A program made the translations under genes and the position numbers. Shown piece by piece: positions 30,414 through 39,846 of a stretch of DNA of 64,000 nucleotides. The notes under the pieces were generated by a model that worked only from the letters and a program-made list of their open reading frames with translations, was not told the DNA's origin and searched no databases. Each line of letters starts with the position of its first letter. Within the stretch, counting starts at the first letter, position 1. Source of the stretch: Spirochaetaceae bacterium (GTDB lineage Bacteria; Spirochaetota; Spirochaetia; Treponematales; Rectinemataceae); assembly GCA_026418115.1 (NCBI GenBank), contig JAOABY010000002.1, forward strand, positions 1 through 64,000, in the 5' to 3' direction.

Positions 30414-31867
30414 TTCAGAACCTCCGCATTGAAGTCTTCTATGAGCCGATCGAGCTCATCAGCCTGGCGATGGAGACCGCCCCAGTAGTTGCGGTAATCA
30501 TCCCACTGGGCGCGAAGCTCGTTCAGATCCTTGCCAAGCTGCTCGATCCAGGTGAAGTACTTGAGGTTGTGGGCGCGTCGGCGATCCACATGGGTCATAT
30601 CGAAGACATAGTCGACCGACAGACCCTGCAGGCGGTCGTAATCGCGATCAGCCTGCCGCTGATCGTATGGCCCGCGCTCGGCAGTCAGCTCGGCGAGTCT
30701 CGACTGATACATGGCCATGGAATCGGTGAACATGGTGAAGACGACATCATCTTCGCCCAGCTCGTAGTACTTGGCAAACTTGATGGCAGCCAGCAGATTG
30801 CCCACACCGGAAATGCCGAGCCAGTCGAGCCGCTCGACCACGGAGGGATCAGCGCCTGCCTCAATCAGAAGCTTGCGGCCTGCCGGTTCGTTGAACAGTC
30901 TGATGAAGCGCATGGGCAGCTCGTCATCGACGCCGATGGCGGCATCCGTGTCGCGGAAGTTGTGAATCCAGGGGATGTGCTTGTCACCGATACCTTCGAT
31001 GCGGTGGCCGCCAAAGCCATTTTCAAGAATGGTGGGGCACTGCAGCGCTTCGCCAACCGCCAGGCGTGCGCCAGGGAAGTGCTCCTTGATGTAGGAACCG
31101 GAACCGAGGGTGCCTGCCGATCCGGAAGACAGGACGACGCCGCCGATGTGGGCATTGGGGCCGCCGATTTCACGGAAGACCTCTTCCATGGCGGGCCCGG
31201 TGATCTGATAGTGCCAGAGGTGGTTGGGCAGCTGATCGAACTGATTGAAGATCACGACATCATGGCGAGTGCGCTGCAGCTCTACGCATTTGTCGAAGAT
31301 TTCCTTGACATTGGACTCGCAGCCTGGAGTAGCAATGACTTCCTCAGCCATGGTCTTGAGCCACTCAAAGCGTTCCCAGCTCATTTCGGCGGGGAGAATC
31401 GCCACGCTTGGGCAGGAGAGAAGCCTGGAAATATAGGCGCCGCCACGGCAGTAGTTGCCCGTGCTGGGCCAGACGGCCTTCTTGGTGGTGGGATCGAAGC
31501 GTCCGGTCACCAGTTCGGGAGCAAGGCAGGCATAGGCTGCGCCAACTTTATGCGCACCGGTCGGGAACCATTTGCCGCACAGCCCGACGATTCGTGCTTT
31601 GGTACCGGTGATGGCGCGGGGAATTTCAAGATAATTGACCTTGCCGAACCCCCCGCCGAATTCTTTGGCTTCGTTATGCCAGTTGACGCGGAAAAGGTTG
31701 CGGGGATGGACATCCCAGAGCCCGATGTTCGAAAGCTCCTTCTTGATGGATTCCGGGATTTTCGAGGGATCACGCATCTGCGCGAAGGTGGGAAGCAAAA
31801 TGCCTTTCTGGCGGCAGCGCTCGATATTCTTTCTGCGCTGCTGCTCGTTGACGTTGAGATCGATCAT
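30410..31867 (-). CDS. PLP-dependent fold-type II enzyme (beta family), function unknown
   Basis: Candidate PLP lysine in PTGAHKVGAAYA, phosphate-binding loop SSGSAGTLGSG; SD caaggag before ATG. Confidence 0.85.
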   Translation of the reverse strand: MIDLNVNEQQRRKNIERCRQKGILLPTFAQMRDPSKIPESIKKELSNIGLWDVHPRNLFRVNWHNEAKEFGGGFGKVNYLEIPRAITGTKARIVGLCGKWFPTGAHKVGAAYACLAPELVTGRFDPTTKKAVWPSTGNYCRGGAYISRLLSCPSVAILPAEMSWERFEWLKTMAEEVIATPGCESNVKEIFDKCVELQRTRHDVVIFNQFDQLPNHLWHYQITGPAMEEVFREIGGPNAHIGGVVLSSGSAGTLGSGSYIKEHFPGARLAVGEALQCPTILENGFGGHRIEGIGDKHIPWIHNFRDTDAAIGVDDELPMRFIRLFNEPAGRKLLIEAGADPSVVERLDWLGISGVGNLLAAIKFAKYYELGEDDVVFTMFTDSMAMYQSRLAELTAERGPYDQRQADRDYDRLQGLSVDYVFDMTHVDRRRAHNLKYFTWIEQLGKDLNELRAQWDDYRNYWGGLHRQADELDRLIEDFNAEVLK

Positions 31868-32101
31868 CGATGACTCCTTGCTGCGAAGCTTTCTGAAATT
31901 CCTACAGTCCACAGAGCAGCTCTGCCACCGATTTTGAGTGCTGGTGACCATGAGCAGCTGTAAACCTGGAACCGCGCCCATGGGCGCATAATCTCCCAAA
32001 GTATAGCACAAGTTCATGCAATTGAGGAGTGGCGGGCTGCTGACGGCAGTATCATGATGTCGGCCTTTGACAACACCTGAGGCGGATCCTACAATACTGT
32101 C

Positions 32102-32806
32102 ATGCGGCATGTCGTGTTTCTTTCCGGAGCAGGTATTTCTGCCGAATCAGGTATCAGTACGTTCCGCGATTCTGGCGGCCTCTGGGACACCTATGACGTC
32201 ATGGAGGTCTGCAGTGCGGGAGCCTTCCAGCGCAATCGCCACTTCATCATGGACTTCTACAACAAGAGGCGGAAAGATCTTGCTACAGTACAGCCCAATC
32301 CTGCCCATTTCATGATTGCTGCGCTGCAGCGGGAATTCCCGGGCCGGGTGCTCAATCTTACCCAGAATGTGGACGATCTTTTCGAGAAGGCCGGCTGTCA
32401 GCACACCATTCATCTGCATGGAGAACTCACCAAGGCGCGGTGCGAGCGCTGCGGTTTCGTGTGGCATATCGGCTACAGAGATATAGATCCCGAGGAGCGA
32501 TGCCCCAGCTGCAAGGGCTCGAGTGTTCGCCACCATGTCGTGATGTTTCATGAGGAAGCACCAGAGTACGAACATCTTTACGCAGCCATTGAAGGTCTTG
32601 CGCATGATGGCATGCTGGTGGTCATCGGCACTTCCGGTTTTGTGCTCCCCATAGATGAGTTCGCACGCATGGCCCCTCACAGCATTCTCAACAACCTCGA
32701 GCCACTTCCTACCATAGATGAGAGTGCATTCAAAGTCCGGCTGTATGAGCCAGCTACAAGCGCTGCTCCCAAAATTGCCGCGATGGTGAGGGAATATCTG
32801 GGCTGA
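32102..32806 (+). CDS. cobB: Sir2-family NAD-dependent protein deacylase
   Basis: FLSGAGISAESGISTFRDSGGLW, LTQNVDDLFEKAG, HLHGEL, CERCG/CPSC zinc site. Confidence 0.93.
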   Translation: MRHVVFLSGAGISAESGISTFRDSGGLWDTYDVMEVCSAGAFQRNRHFIMDFYNKRRKDLATVQPNPAHFMIAALQREFPGRVLNLTQNVDDLFEKAGCQHTIHLHGELTKARCERCGFVWHIGYRDIDPEERCPSCKGSSVRHHVVMFHEEAPEYEHLYAAIEGLAHDGMLVVIGTSGFVLPIDEFARMAPHSILNNLEPLPTIDESAFKVRLYEPATSAAPKIAAMVREYLG

Positions 32807-32836
32807 TGCAGAGTCCAGCCCAGATTTGCAGATAGA

Positions 32837-32867
32837 AACAGGCCCCGTGCCAGCCACGGGGCCTGTT
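32837..32867. terminator. Strong terminator-like hairpin between convergent sir2 and the PLP-enzyme gene
   Basis: aacaggccccgtg CCAGC cacggggcctgtt: perfect 13-bp stem, 5-nt loop. Confidence 0.75.
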
Positions 32868-32938
32868 CGTGCCGATATGCTTTGGGAGCGCCCTGTCTGA
32901 CCGGCTTCAGCCAGAGCAGGCGTCCTTGTGATACTGTC

Positions 32939-34132
32939 TCAGATCTCGAGTCCCACTCCCCGTGCAGCAGATCGGATGTCTTTCAGGCCGCTGCCGGTGA
33001 GCATAACTACGATGTGGGACTGTGGATCGAGCTCGGCTCTGGCTTTCAGGAATCCTGCATAGGCGCAGGCGCTCGAAGGTTCTGCAAAGAGCCCCGACAT
33101 GCGTGCCAGAGATCGCTGAGCCTCAAGGATGTCCGCATCGCTTACCACCACGGCATGTCCCTTGTGCTGGCGCAGCTTGTTGAGCGTGTAGTAGCCATTG
33201 CGCGGGATGTCCACGGATATGGAATCGGCTATCGTCGAAGAGGGGATTGCCTCGAAACGCCCTGTCGCGAGGGCTCGGGCAATGGCGCTGGAGCCTTCTG
33301 CCTGTGCTGCCCAGATCGTTGGCATGTGCTCGATCCAGCCAAGGCGCAACAGGTCTTCGAACCCTCTGATAACGCCGGCAATGATGACACCGTCGCCAGT
33401 GGGGACAAAGACATGATCCGGGGCGCGATAGACCGTGTCTGTACGTACAGATGCAGCCCCCTGTGATGCGAGCGCGGCTCCCAGGTCTCGCGCTATCTCG
33501 AAGCTCGCTGTCTTTTTGCCCTCGATGGTGAGAGGATTGTAGGCCGTATTGCGGGAGAGCATGCCGGTTGCCCTGGAATAGGCGAGTGACTGGTCAAAGG
33601 CGAGGTCATAGGTGCCGTCAACCTCGACCAGCTCTGCCCCATACTGCAGTATCTGCACGCGTTTGGCGATGGGGGCAGCCTTGGGCACATATACCTTGAT
33701 GCGTATACCGGCAGCCGCGCCAATGCATGCCATGCTCGAGGCGGCATTGCCCGTGGAGGCAAGTACAATCTCTCCTATCCCGAACTTGCGAGCAAAGGCG
33801 GCTACCAGCCAGCTTGCCCTGTCCTTGTAGGAGCCAGAGGGGTTGCAGGTGTCGTCCTTGAGCCAGAGATGGGGCATGCCGAGCTCGGCACGCAGGCGTT
33901 CCGGCGCCCAGAGGGGTGTCTCACCCACCGGAATCGGCGGGAAGTACGGTGCTTCCACTGGAAGGGGGAGAGAGCCCAGTGCGGGATCGTCCCCTTCCCA
34001 TGTGCACTCCAGCACGCCACGTAGCGGCTCATCGGGGCGCTGCGATGTCGCGCAGACGTCGCAGACATAGCGCCCCGGCTCGATGGCATAGGTGCTGCCG
34101 CAGGTGGGGCAGCGGTAGTGCCAGTGGGTCAC
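32939..34132 (-). CDS. Threonine synthase-like PLP-dependent enzyme with N-terminal zinc ribbon
   Basis: YRCPTCGSTYAIEPGRYVCDVC; LWLKDDTCNPSGSYKDRAS (PLP Lys), VLASTGNAASSMA. Confidence 0.9.
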   Translation of the reverse strand: MTHWHYRCPTCGSTYAIEPGRYVCDVCATSQRPDEPLRGVLECTWEGDDPALGSLPLPVEAPYFPPIPVGETPLWAPERLRAELGMPHLWLKDDTCNPSGSYKDRASWLVAAFARKFGIGEIVLASTGNAASSMACIGAAAGIRIKVYVPKAAPIAKRVQILQYGAELVEVDGTYDLAFDQSLAYSRATGMLSRNTAYNPLTIEGKKTASFEIARDLGAALASQGAASVRTDTVYRAPDHVFVPTGDGVIIAGVIRGFEDLLRLGWIEHMPTIWAAQAEGSSAIARALATGRFEAIPSSTIADSISVDIPRNGYYTLNKLRQHKGHAVVVSDADILEAQRSLARMSGLFAEPSSACAYAGFLKARAELDPQSHIVVMLTGSGLKDIRSAARGVGLEI

Positions 34133-34144
34133 GGCATGCCTCGC

Positions 34145-35353
34145 TTACTTCCGCGCTTCAAGAGCGTAGGGCAGGGCAGCATAGAAGGCTGCAGCGATCT
34201 CGAGGTCGTCAATGCGGTTGATTTCATTGGGAGCGTGAGCCTGCGCCTCGTCGCCGGGGCCGAATCCGATGACAGGGATTCTGTGGCGGCCGCAGATGGC
34301 GACGCCATTAGTCGAGAAGGTCCACTTGTCGACGACGGGAGCCTTGCCGAAGAGCGCGGTATAGGCATCCACGCCAGACTGCACGAGCATATGATCGGCG
34401 GGGATCTTCCAGGTGGGGAAATAGAGCTCCTGATGGTACTCGGTGCCGGTCCATGCAGGCTTGCGGTACTCAGGCATGTACACCTTGAAGTTGTCCACAC
34501 CAGCCTCGCGCAGGGAGTCTTCGACCTGCCTTATGGCAATCTCGTCGGTCTCGCCCCAGGTGAGGCGGCGATCGCAGTAGAGCATGGCCTGGTCGGGCAC
34601 GGCACATTGGCTCGGGCCATGGACGTTGATCTGGCTGACCGTGATGGTACCTTTGCCAAGGAAATTGTCGTCATCCGGCTGCAGCCGCTCATTCAGTTTT
34701 TCGATGGCGAGGGCAGCGCGGGCAGCCTTGTAGGCGGCGCTGTCTCCACGCTCGGGAGCCGAGCCATGGCAGGAGATGCCTTTGATGTCGATCTGGATTT
34801 CCATGCGGCCGCGATGCCCGCGATACAGCCGGCACGAGGTCGGCTCGGTGGAGACGGCAAAATCGGGGACGAACTTCTCTTCTTCAATAAGGTATTTCCA
34901 GCACATGCCGTCACAGTCTTCTTCAATGGTGGTAAAGGCAAACCAGACTTCGTATTCTCCGGAATAGCCGAGATCCTTGAGGATGCGCGCAGCGGTGATC
35001 ATCGAGGCAGCACCGCCAAGCTGATCCGATGCGCCACGGCCGTGCACGAGCCCGTCTTTGATGAGTCCCGAGAAGGGGGACAGTTTCCACTGGGAGGGAT
35101 CTCCTACGCCAACCGTATCGATGTGTGCATCAAACACCAGTTTTTTGGGCCCCTTGCCGACGCGGCCAAGCAGCGAACCAAGACCGTCGATCCAGAGGTC
35201 TTCCATCCCTGCTTCCTCGCAGAGCTGCTTGAGCAGCATGATGCGATCTTTCTCGGTCGTGGAGAAGCCGGGAACCTGGATGATCTTGCTCAGGTTCTGG
35301 GCGGTGTAGTCGCGGTACTGCCGCGCCAACTCGCGAATTCTTGTGCTGTCCAT
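34145..35353 (-). CDS. ygeY: YgeY-family selenium-metabolism-linked M20 hydrolase
   Basis: FDAHIDTVGVGDPSQW, HGRGASDQLGGAASMI, EEDCDG; context with ssnA/ygfK. Confidence 0.93.
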   Translation of the reverse strand: MDSTRIRELARQYRDYTAQNLSKIIQVPGFSTTEKDRIMLLKQLCEEAGMEDLWIDGLGSLLGRVGKGPKKLVFDAHIDTVGVGDPSQWKLSPFSGLIKDGLVHGRGASDQLGGAASMITAARILKDLGYSGEYEVWFAFTTIEEDCDGMCWKYLIEEEKFVPDFAVSTEPTSCRLYRGHRGRMEIQIDIKGISCHGSAPERGDSAAYKAARAALAIEKLNERLQPDDDNFLGKGTITVSQINVHGPSQCAVPDQAMLYCDRRLTWGETDEIAIRQVEDSLREAGVDNFKVYMPEYRKPAWTGTEYHQELYFPTWKIPADHMLVQSGVDAYTALFGKAPVVDKWTFSTNGVAICGRHRIPVIGFGPGDEAQAHAPNEINRIDDLEIAAAFYAALPYALEARK

Positions 35354-35356
35354 ATA

Positions 35357-36715
35357 TTACCTCGCTTCCATTCTTCTCCAGAGCCGTATGGCCTGGATGC
35401 GTGCAAATGACTGAATCTGTACATCATCGAAGAGCGGCCTGTGGTCCAGGATGCGGATGCTGCCTGCCACCATGACGGTCCGCGCACTGCGTGAGGACAT
35501 GCCGAAGGCCATATGCCCGGCGATGTTCTCTCCGGTCAGGGGGGTGGGAGGATCATAGTCCCAGAGGACCAGGTCGGCTGGCGCTCCTTCTCTGACCGTA
35601 CCGAAGCCCGGGAAGTCCGGCGAAAAATCCTGCGCGAAATAGCGCTGGATGAGGCGATTGCCCCGATGCAGCACCTTGAGGAAATCTCCCGGCCACCACG
35701 GCCCCTGGCTCTCACGATGGCGGAACACTGCGAACTTGAATTCCTCCAGCATGTCCGCTCCCATCCCGTCCGTACCCAGCACCACATTGCGGAAGCTGGG
35801 CAGGTTATGATTGTAGCCCACTGCATTGTTCATGTTCGAGCGTGCATTGTGAGCCAGGAAGGCATCCCGTGCATTCATGATCTCGATTTCGGAAGGACTG
35901 AGCCAGACGCCGTGCCCGATGATGCTACGCTCGTTGAGTGCGCCTGCAGCCTCCATGCGCTCTACCGGATCCTTGCCAAAGCGATGGCGGGCATCGACTG
36001 CATCGAACTTGTCCTCGGCCAGATGGATGTGGAGACCGCGACCAGTCTGGCGTACGGCATCAGCGAGCGCTTCCAGCGTCTCCTGGCCCACGGTGAAGCT
36101 CGCATGGGCTCCTATGGATACCTCGACCAGAGGTTTCCTGCCGAAGGCGCGGATGGCATCTACCTCTCGTGCAAAACGCAGGTTTTCGGCGACGCCTGCG
36201 CGGGCCCCCTCCAAGCCATTGCGGTCTGTGGTCTCATAGCAGAGAATGCCCCGGACGCCGGTCTGTTCATACGCTTCTCGTATGATCGAGAGGCTGCCAT
36301 CGATGCACTCCGGTCCGGCATGATGATCCACCAGGCTGGTCACTCCCGCCTTCAGCGCGTCGGCGCAGCCGGCGAGCGCACTTGCGTGCAGGATTTCCGG
36401 ATCGATTGCCCGATCCAGTCGCCACCAGAGATGGTCCAGCAGCTGCGCGAAATCCTTGGATGGCTTGATGGCAACCAGCATGCCGCGAGCAAGGGCGGAG
36501 TACAGGTGGGTATGACTGCAGACAAGACCTGCCGAAAGGTAGCCACCTTCGCCCGCAACCTTGGCCTGAGGATACTGCTCGTACAGATTCTGTCCAATTT
36601 TGGCGATAGTGCCGGCATGCTCACCTTCGCCAGCTTCCCACACCAGGACATCGGTCGGCTCCGAGACCGATGGCGGTTCGAACTCAAGTATCTGAACCTT
36701 GCGGAACAGGATCAT
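35357..36715 (-). CDS. ssnA: Putative aminohydrolase SsnA
   Basis: LSAGLVCSHTHLYSALARGM, HHAGPECIDGSLS, LHIHLAEDKFDAVD, LGTDGMGADM; ATGA overlap with ygfK. Confidence 0.93.
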   Translation of the reverse strand: MILFRKVQILEFEPPSVSEPTDVLVWEAGEGEHAGTIAKIGQNLYEQYPQAKVAGEGGYLSAGLVCSHTHLYSALARGMLVAIKPSKDFAQLLDHLWWRLDRAIDPEILHASALAGCADALKAGVTSLVDHHAGPECIDGSLSIIREAYEQTGVRGILCYETTDRNGLEGARAGVAENLRFAREVDAIRAFGRKPLVEVSIGAHASFTVGQETLEALADAVRQTGRGLHIHLAEDKFDAVDARHRFGKDPVERMEAAGALNERSIIGHGVWLSPSEIEIMNARDAFLAHNARSNMNNAVGYNHNLPSFRNVVLGTDGMGADMLEEFKFAVFRHRESQGPWWPGDFLKVLHRGNRLIQRYFAQDFSPDFPGFGTVREGAPADLVLWDYDPPTPLTGENIAGHMAFGMSSRSARTVMVAGSIRILDHRPLFDDVQIQSFARIQAIRLWRRMEAR

Positions 36716-39700
36716 GCATGTACCTCCACAAGATAACGGTGCTCTGCCCATACGGTGCGTGCCAGGGCGATCATGGCCCTCTCTCCCGTGCGCGAAACAA
36801 CGCCGTTCCAGGCAGGATACGGCAGTTCGACCACCGGTCCGGCAACCGCCGATCTCAGTACAAGGGTTGGACGGTCTTCATCATCGCAGAAGGCAAAGCC
36901 TGCGTTCTGCGAGGCAGCCAGCTCTTCCCTGCTGTCGAACAGCGTAGGCTTGCCGCTGTATGGCTCGCCATTCCAGGGGCAGAAGAAGCCGCAGTTGCCA
37001 CACTCATTGCAGAGGCGGTCGATATGCAGAATCTGTGCAGGCTGGTCGAAGGCACGGCCAGTTTCAAGCACCATGTTGGAGCGGTTCGGGCAGACCTCGA
37101 CACAGCGCAGGCATGCCGAGTCGCAGTGCAGACAGCGTTCGGCTTCACGGACAACGAACTCTGGGTCTCCCGATGCGAGAGAGGGCAGGAATGCTCCGCG
37201 GCTTGCGCGCGCTTCCGGTGACCATGCAGGGGCGCGGTAGTCCTGATCAGCCGGCTCAATGCCGTGACGGGCCAGTATTGCACGCGCAGCTGCACGGCCG
37301 TCTGCCTCTGCCGCAATAATGGAGGAAGGACCGCGCCGTGCATCTCCTCCTACATAGACACCGGGTGCTGCTTCCATGGTCTTGGGATCTGCAACCGGCA
37401 GGCCATTCCGGCCAATTTCGATGCCACATGCCTTGAAGAATTCGGGATCGGGCTCCTCACCAACCGCCGTGACGAGAAGATCGCAGGGCAGGCTGAAGGT
37501 TTCCTCGGTTGGCACTGGTTTTCGCCTGCCGGAGGCATCCTTCTCACCCAGTTTCATGCGTCTGAGCGTGACGGTGCCTGCATCCATGCTTTCCGGCAGA
37601 CTGAGCTCGAGGAAAACCTCATCTTCTGTTCCCTGAGCCTGTGCAAGCGCCTGTGCCTCATGCAGCGAGAGAGAAAGCTCTTCGAGATCGGCCGGCATCT
37701 CGCGACGTGTCCGTCGATATGACCAGCGAACAGATACGACGCCAGGAATCCGTACCGCCATGCGGACTGCATCGCACGCCGTATTGCCGCCGCCTACTAC
37801 GAGCACATTCCTGATGCCCTGCATGGATGCCATGCCTTCCTGCATGCAGGCTTCCAGGAAGTCCAAGGCATGGACTACCTTGATTCCTTCACCCTGTAGA
37901 GGAAGTTCCCTTGCTCTGGCAGCGCCGGAGGCGATGAACAGGCTGTCAAAGCCCTGGCGCAGCAGTTCATCGGGGTTTCGTATCTCCACGCCGAATCTGA
38001 AAGTCACTCCCAGCTTTTCGAGCCGCTGCACATCCGCTGCCAGATCCTCTCGGGCAATTCTGAAAGAGGGAATGATGTGGGCAGGCACGCCACCCGGGGC
38101 AGGCCTCCGATCGAACACCACGACTTTCTGTCCATGATGGGCAAGATGCCAGGCGCAGGCCAGACCTGCAGGTCCGGCACCGATTACCGCGGTTGCGCCT
38201 CGGGGAACATGGGGGTATGCGGGCTGCATGTTGTCCACTGGTCTGGCTGCACGAACGGTGGCGAGTTTGACGTCTCTGATTCGTACTGCTCCTTCATAAT
38301 CGACTCTTGAGCAGTGCTCCTGACAGACATGGTCGCAGAGGACGCCGGTGATGGCAGGCAGTGGATTGTCCGACAGGATGATGGCGAGCCCCCGGTCGGC
38401 ATCTCCTGCTCCAGTTGCCGCAATGTACGCAGGTGCCTTCTGATGCACAGGACATGCCTCAATACATGGGGCAGCGAAGCAGTCGAACAGGGGAAGCGGA
38501 CCGGCGATGGCAGCGGTACCTTCCTTCCATTCCCTGCGGTACCAGGGTGCATCAAAGACACCTTCTGCAAGGGCATCGAGCGCCACGGGGTCGGAAGTGT
38601 CCGGCGCAAACTGCAAGGCATGGAGTACCTGCCTGACCATGTGGGCCATACGCTGGTAACCGCCCGGTTTGAGCAGATCGGTAGCGATGGTGAGCGGGCC
38701 CAGCCCGGCCTTGATAAGATCGGCTGCGTTGTAGGCGGCCACTCCACCGCAATAGGAGAAACGTGCAGCGAATTCAGGCACTGCCTTTGCAAGTTTCGCA
38801 GCCAGATGAATGGTGAGGGGGAAGAGAGCCCTACCGGACATGTAGCGCTCGCCTCCCGGCAGTCGGCAGCCATCGTTCACATTGGCGAGAGTATTCGACA
38901 GCTTGATGCCGAAACGTCTTCCCCGCGCGGCTGCAGTTTCACTCAGGCTCCGGATGAGACGGATGGCGATATCAAACTGCAGGTCATGCTCGAAACTTTC
39001 GCGCTTGAGGACTATGTCAGTCCATCCGAGTCTGTTCAGAATGCTGCGCGCTTCATCGAAGCCCAGCAGTGTCGGATTGAGCTTGATGTAGGTGTCGAAG
39101 CCTTTTTCCTCCAGAAGGTAGCGCCCGATCCTTTCGATCTCATCAGGCGGGCAGCCATGCATGGTGGAGAGGGTGACCGAATGTACTGGCCTCACCGGCA
39201 TGTGCGCCGCTATTTCCCGAGCCTTCTCCCGCTGTTCCTCACCAAAGGCAAGGCCGAACAAATCGCTCTCCACAAAGCTGGAAAGCTGCTGGATGGCTGC
39301 TTCCCAGTAGGCTGTGTTTTCCGGCCTTCGCATGCCCTCGATGAAGGCGTCCATCTTTTCGCTCTTTATGCCCTCCAGGGTGTAGCCAACCGACATGTTG
39401 AACATGAAGTCGCCGGGTTTGTGCGACCACATGCGCGCAAGCAGGTTGATCGTCAGCCAGGCATTGAGGTATTCCATGCGGGCCTGGTCCAGGGTGAGCT
39501 CGGTCGACCATTCGACGTTATGGCCTTCATCAAGCGCATCGATGCAGGGTTTCTCAATATCGAGCGTGTCGTTGACCTGGACGGTCTTGAGCTCGAAGAC
39601 ACGGGCGCCGGAAAGATAGGCTGCGATCAGGTTCGGCGCGATCTGGGTATGCGGACCCGCTGCAGGCCCCAGAGGGATGCTGACGCTGGAGGACATTACC

Positions 39701-39846
39701 TTCAGGCCGGATGACTCCTTCTCCTGTGCAAACACATGGCGCCAGGTGGACTCCGGTATCTCGAAGATAGTCTTCTTGGCGAGGTACTCGCCTGCCAGGC
39801 GCTCCAGCAGGGCAGGCAAGGCAGTCGTTTTCATCACTTTGCTCAT
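36712..39846 (-). CDS. ygfK: YgfK-type putative selenate reductase subunit (FAD/Fe-S oxidoreductase)
   Basis: GltD-like NAD(P)/FAD domains GAGPAGLACAWHL and GGGNTACDAVRMA; cysteine clusters CIEACPVHQ, CLRCVEVCPNR, CNECGNCGFFCPW. Confidence 0.92.
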   Translation of the reverse strand: MSKVMKTTALPALLERLAGEYLAKKTIFEIPESTWRHVFAQEKESSGLKVMSSSVSIPLGPAAGPHTQIAPNLIAAYLSGARVFELKTVQVNDTLDIEKPCIDALDEGHNVEWSTELTLDQARMEYLNAWLTINLLARMWSHKPGDFMFNMSVGYTLEGIKSEKMDAFIEGMRRPENTAYWEAAIQQLSSFVESDLFGLAFGEEQREKAREIAAHMPVRPVHSVTLSTMHGCPPDEIERIGRYLLEEKGFDTYIKLNPTLLGFDEARSILNRLGWTDIVLKRESFEHDLQFDIAIRLIRSLSETAAARGRRFGIKLSNTLANVNDGCRLPGGERYMSGRALFPLTIHLAAKLAKAVPEFAARFSYCGGVAAYNAADLIKAGLGPLTIATDLLKPGGYQRMAHMVRQVLHALQFAPDTSDPVALDALAEGVFDAPWYRREWKEGTAAIAGPLPLFDCFAAPCIEACPVHQKAPAYIAATGAGDADRGLAIILSDNPLPAITGVLCDHVCQEHCSRVDYEGAVRIRDVKLATVRAARPVDNMQPAYPHVPRGATAVIGAGPAGLACAWHLAHHGQKVVVFDRRPAPGGVPAHIIPSFRIAREDLAADVQRLEKLGVTFRFGVEIRNPDELLRQGFDSLFIASGAARARELPLQGEGIKVVHALDFLEACMQEGMASMQGIRNVLVVGGGNTACDAVRMAVRIPGVVSVRWSYRRTRREMPADLEELSLSLHEAQALAQAQGTEDEVFLELSLPESMDAGTVTLRRMKLGEKDASGRRKPVPTEETFSLPCDLLVTAVGEEPDPEFFKACGIEIGRNGLPVADPKTMEAAPGVYVGGDARRGPSSIIAAEADGRAAARAILARHGIEPADQDYRAPAWSPEARASRGAFLPSLASGDPEFVVREAERCLHCDSACLRCVEVCPNRSNMVLETGRAFDQPAQILHIDRLCNECGNCGFFCPWNGEPYSGKPTLFDSREELAASQNAGFAFCDDEDRPTLVLRSAVAGPVVELPYPAWNGVVSRTGERAMIALARTVWAEHRYLVEVHA

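Noticed and set aside
27723-31873. Long plus-strand ORFs (27723-28844, 29109-30350, 30347-31873)
   Set aside because: Antisense to conserved ygeW, amidohydrolase and PLP-enzyme genes; low-complexity translations with no recognisable motifs; typical shadow ORFs in high-GC DNA.
35079-35090. GGGGACAGTTT in ygeY as another repeat copy
   Set aside because: Only 8 bases match and it encodes an ordinary-looking segment (WKLSPFSG); about two GGGGACAG 8-mers are expected by chance in the window.
34118-39714. Long plus-strand ORFs 34118-35410, 35513-36736, 38314-39714
   Set aside because: Antisense shadows of ygeY, ssnA and ygfK.
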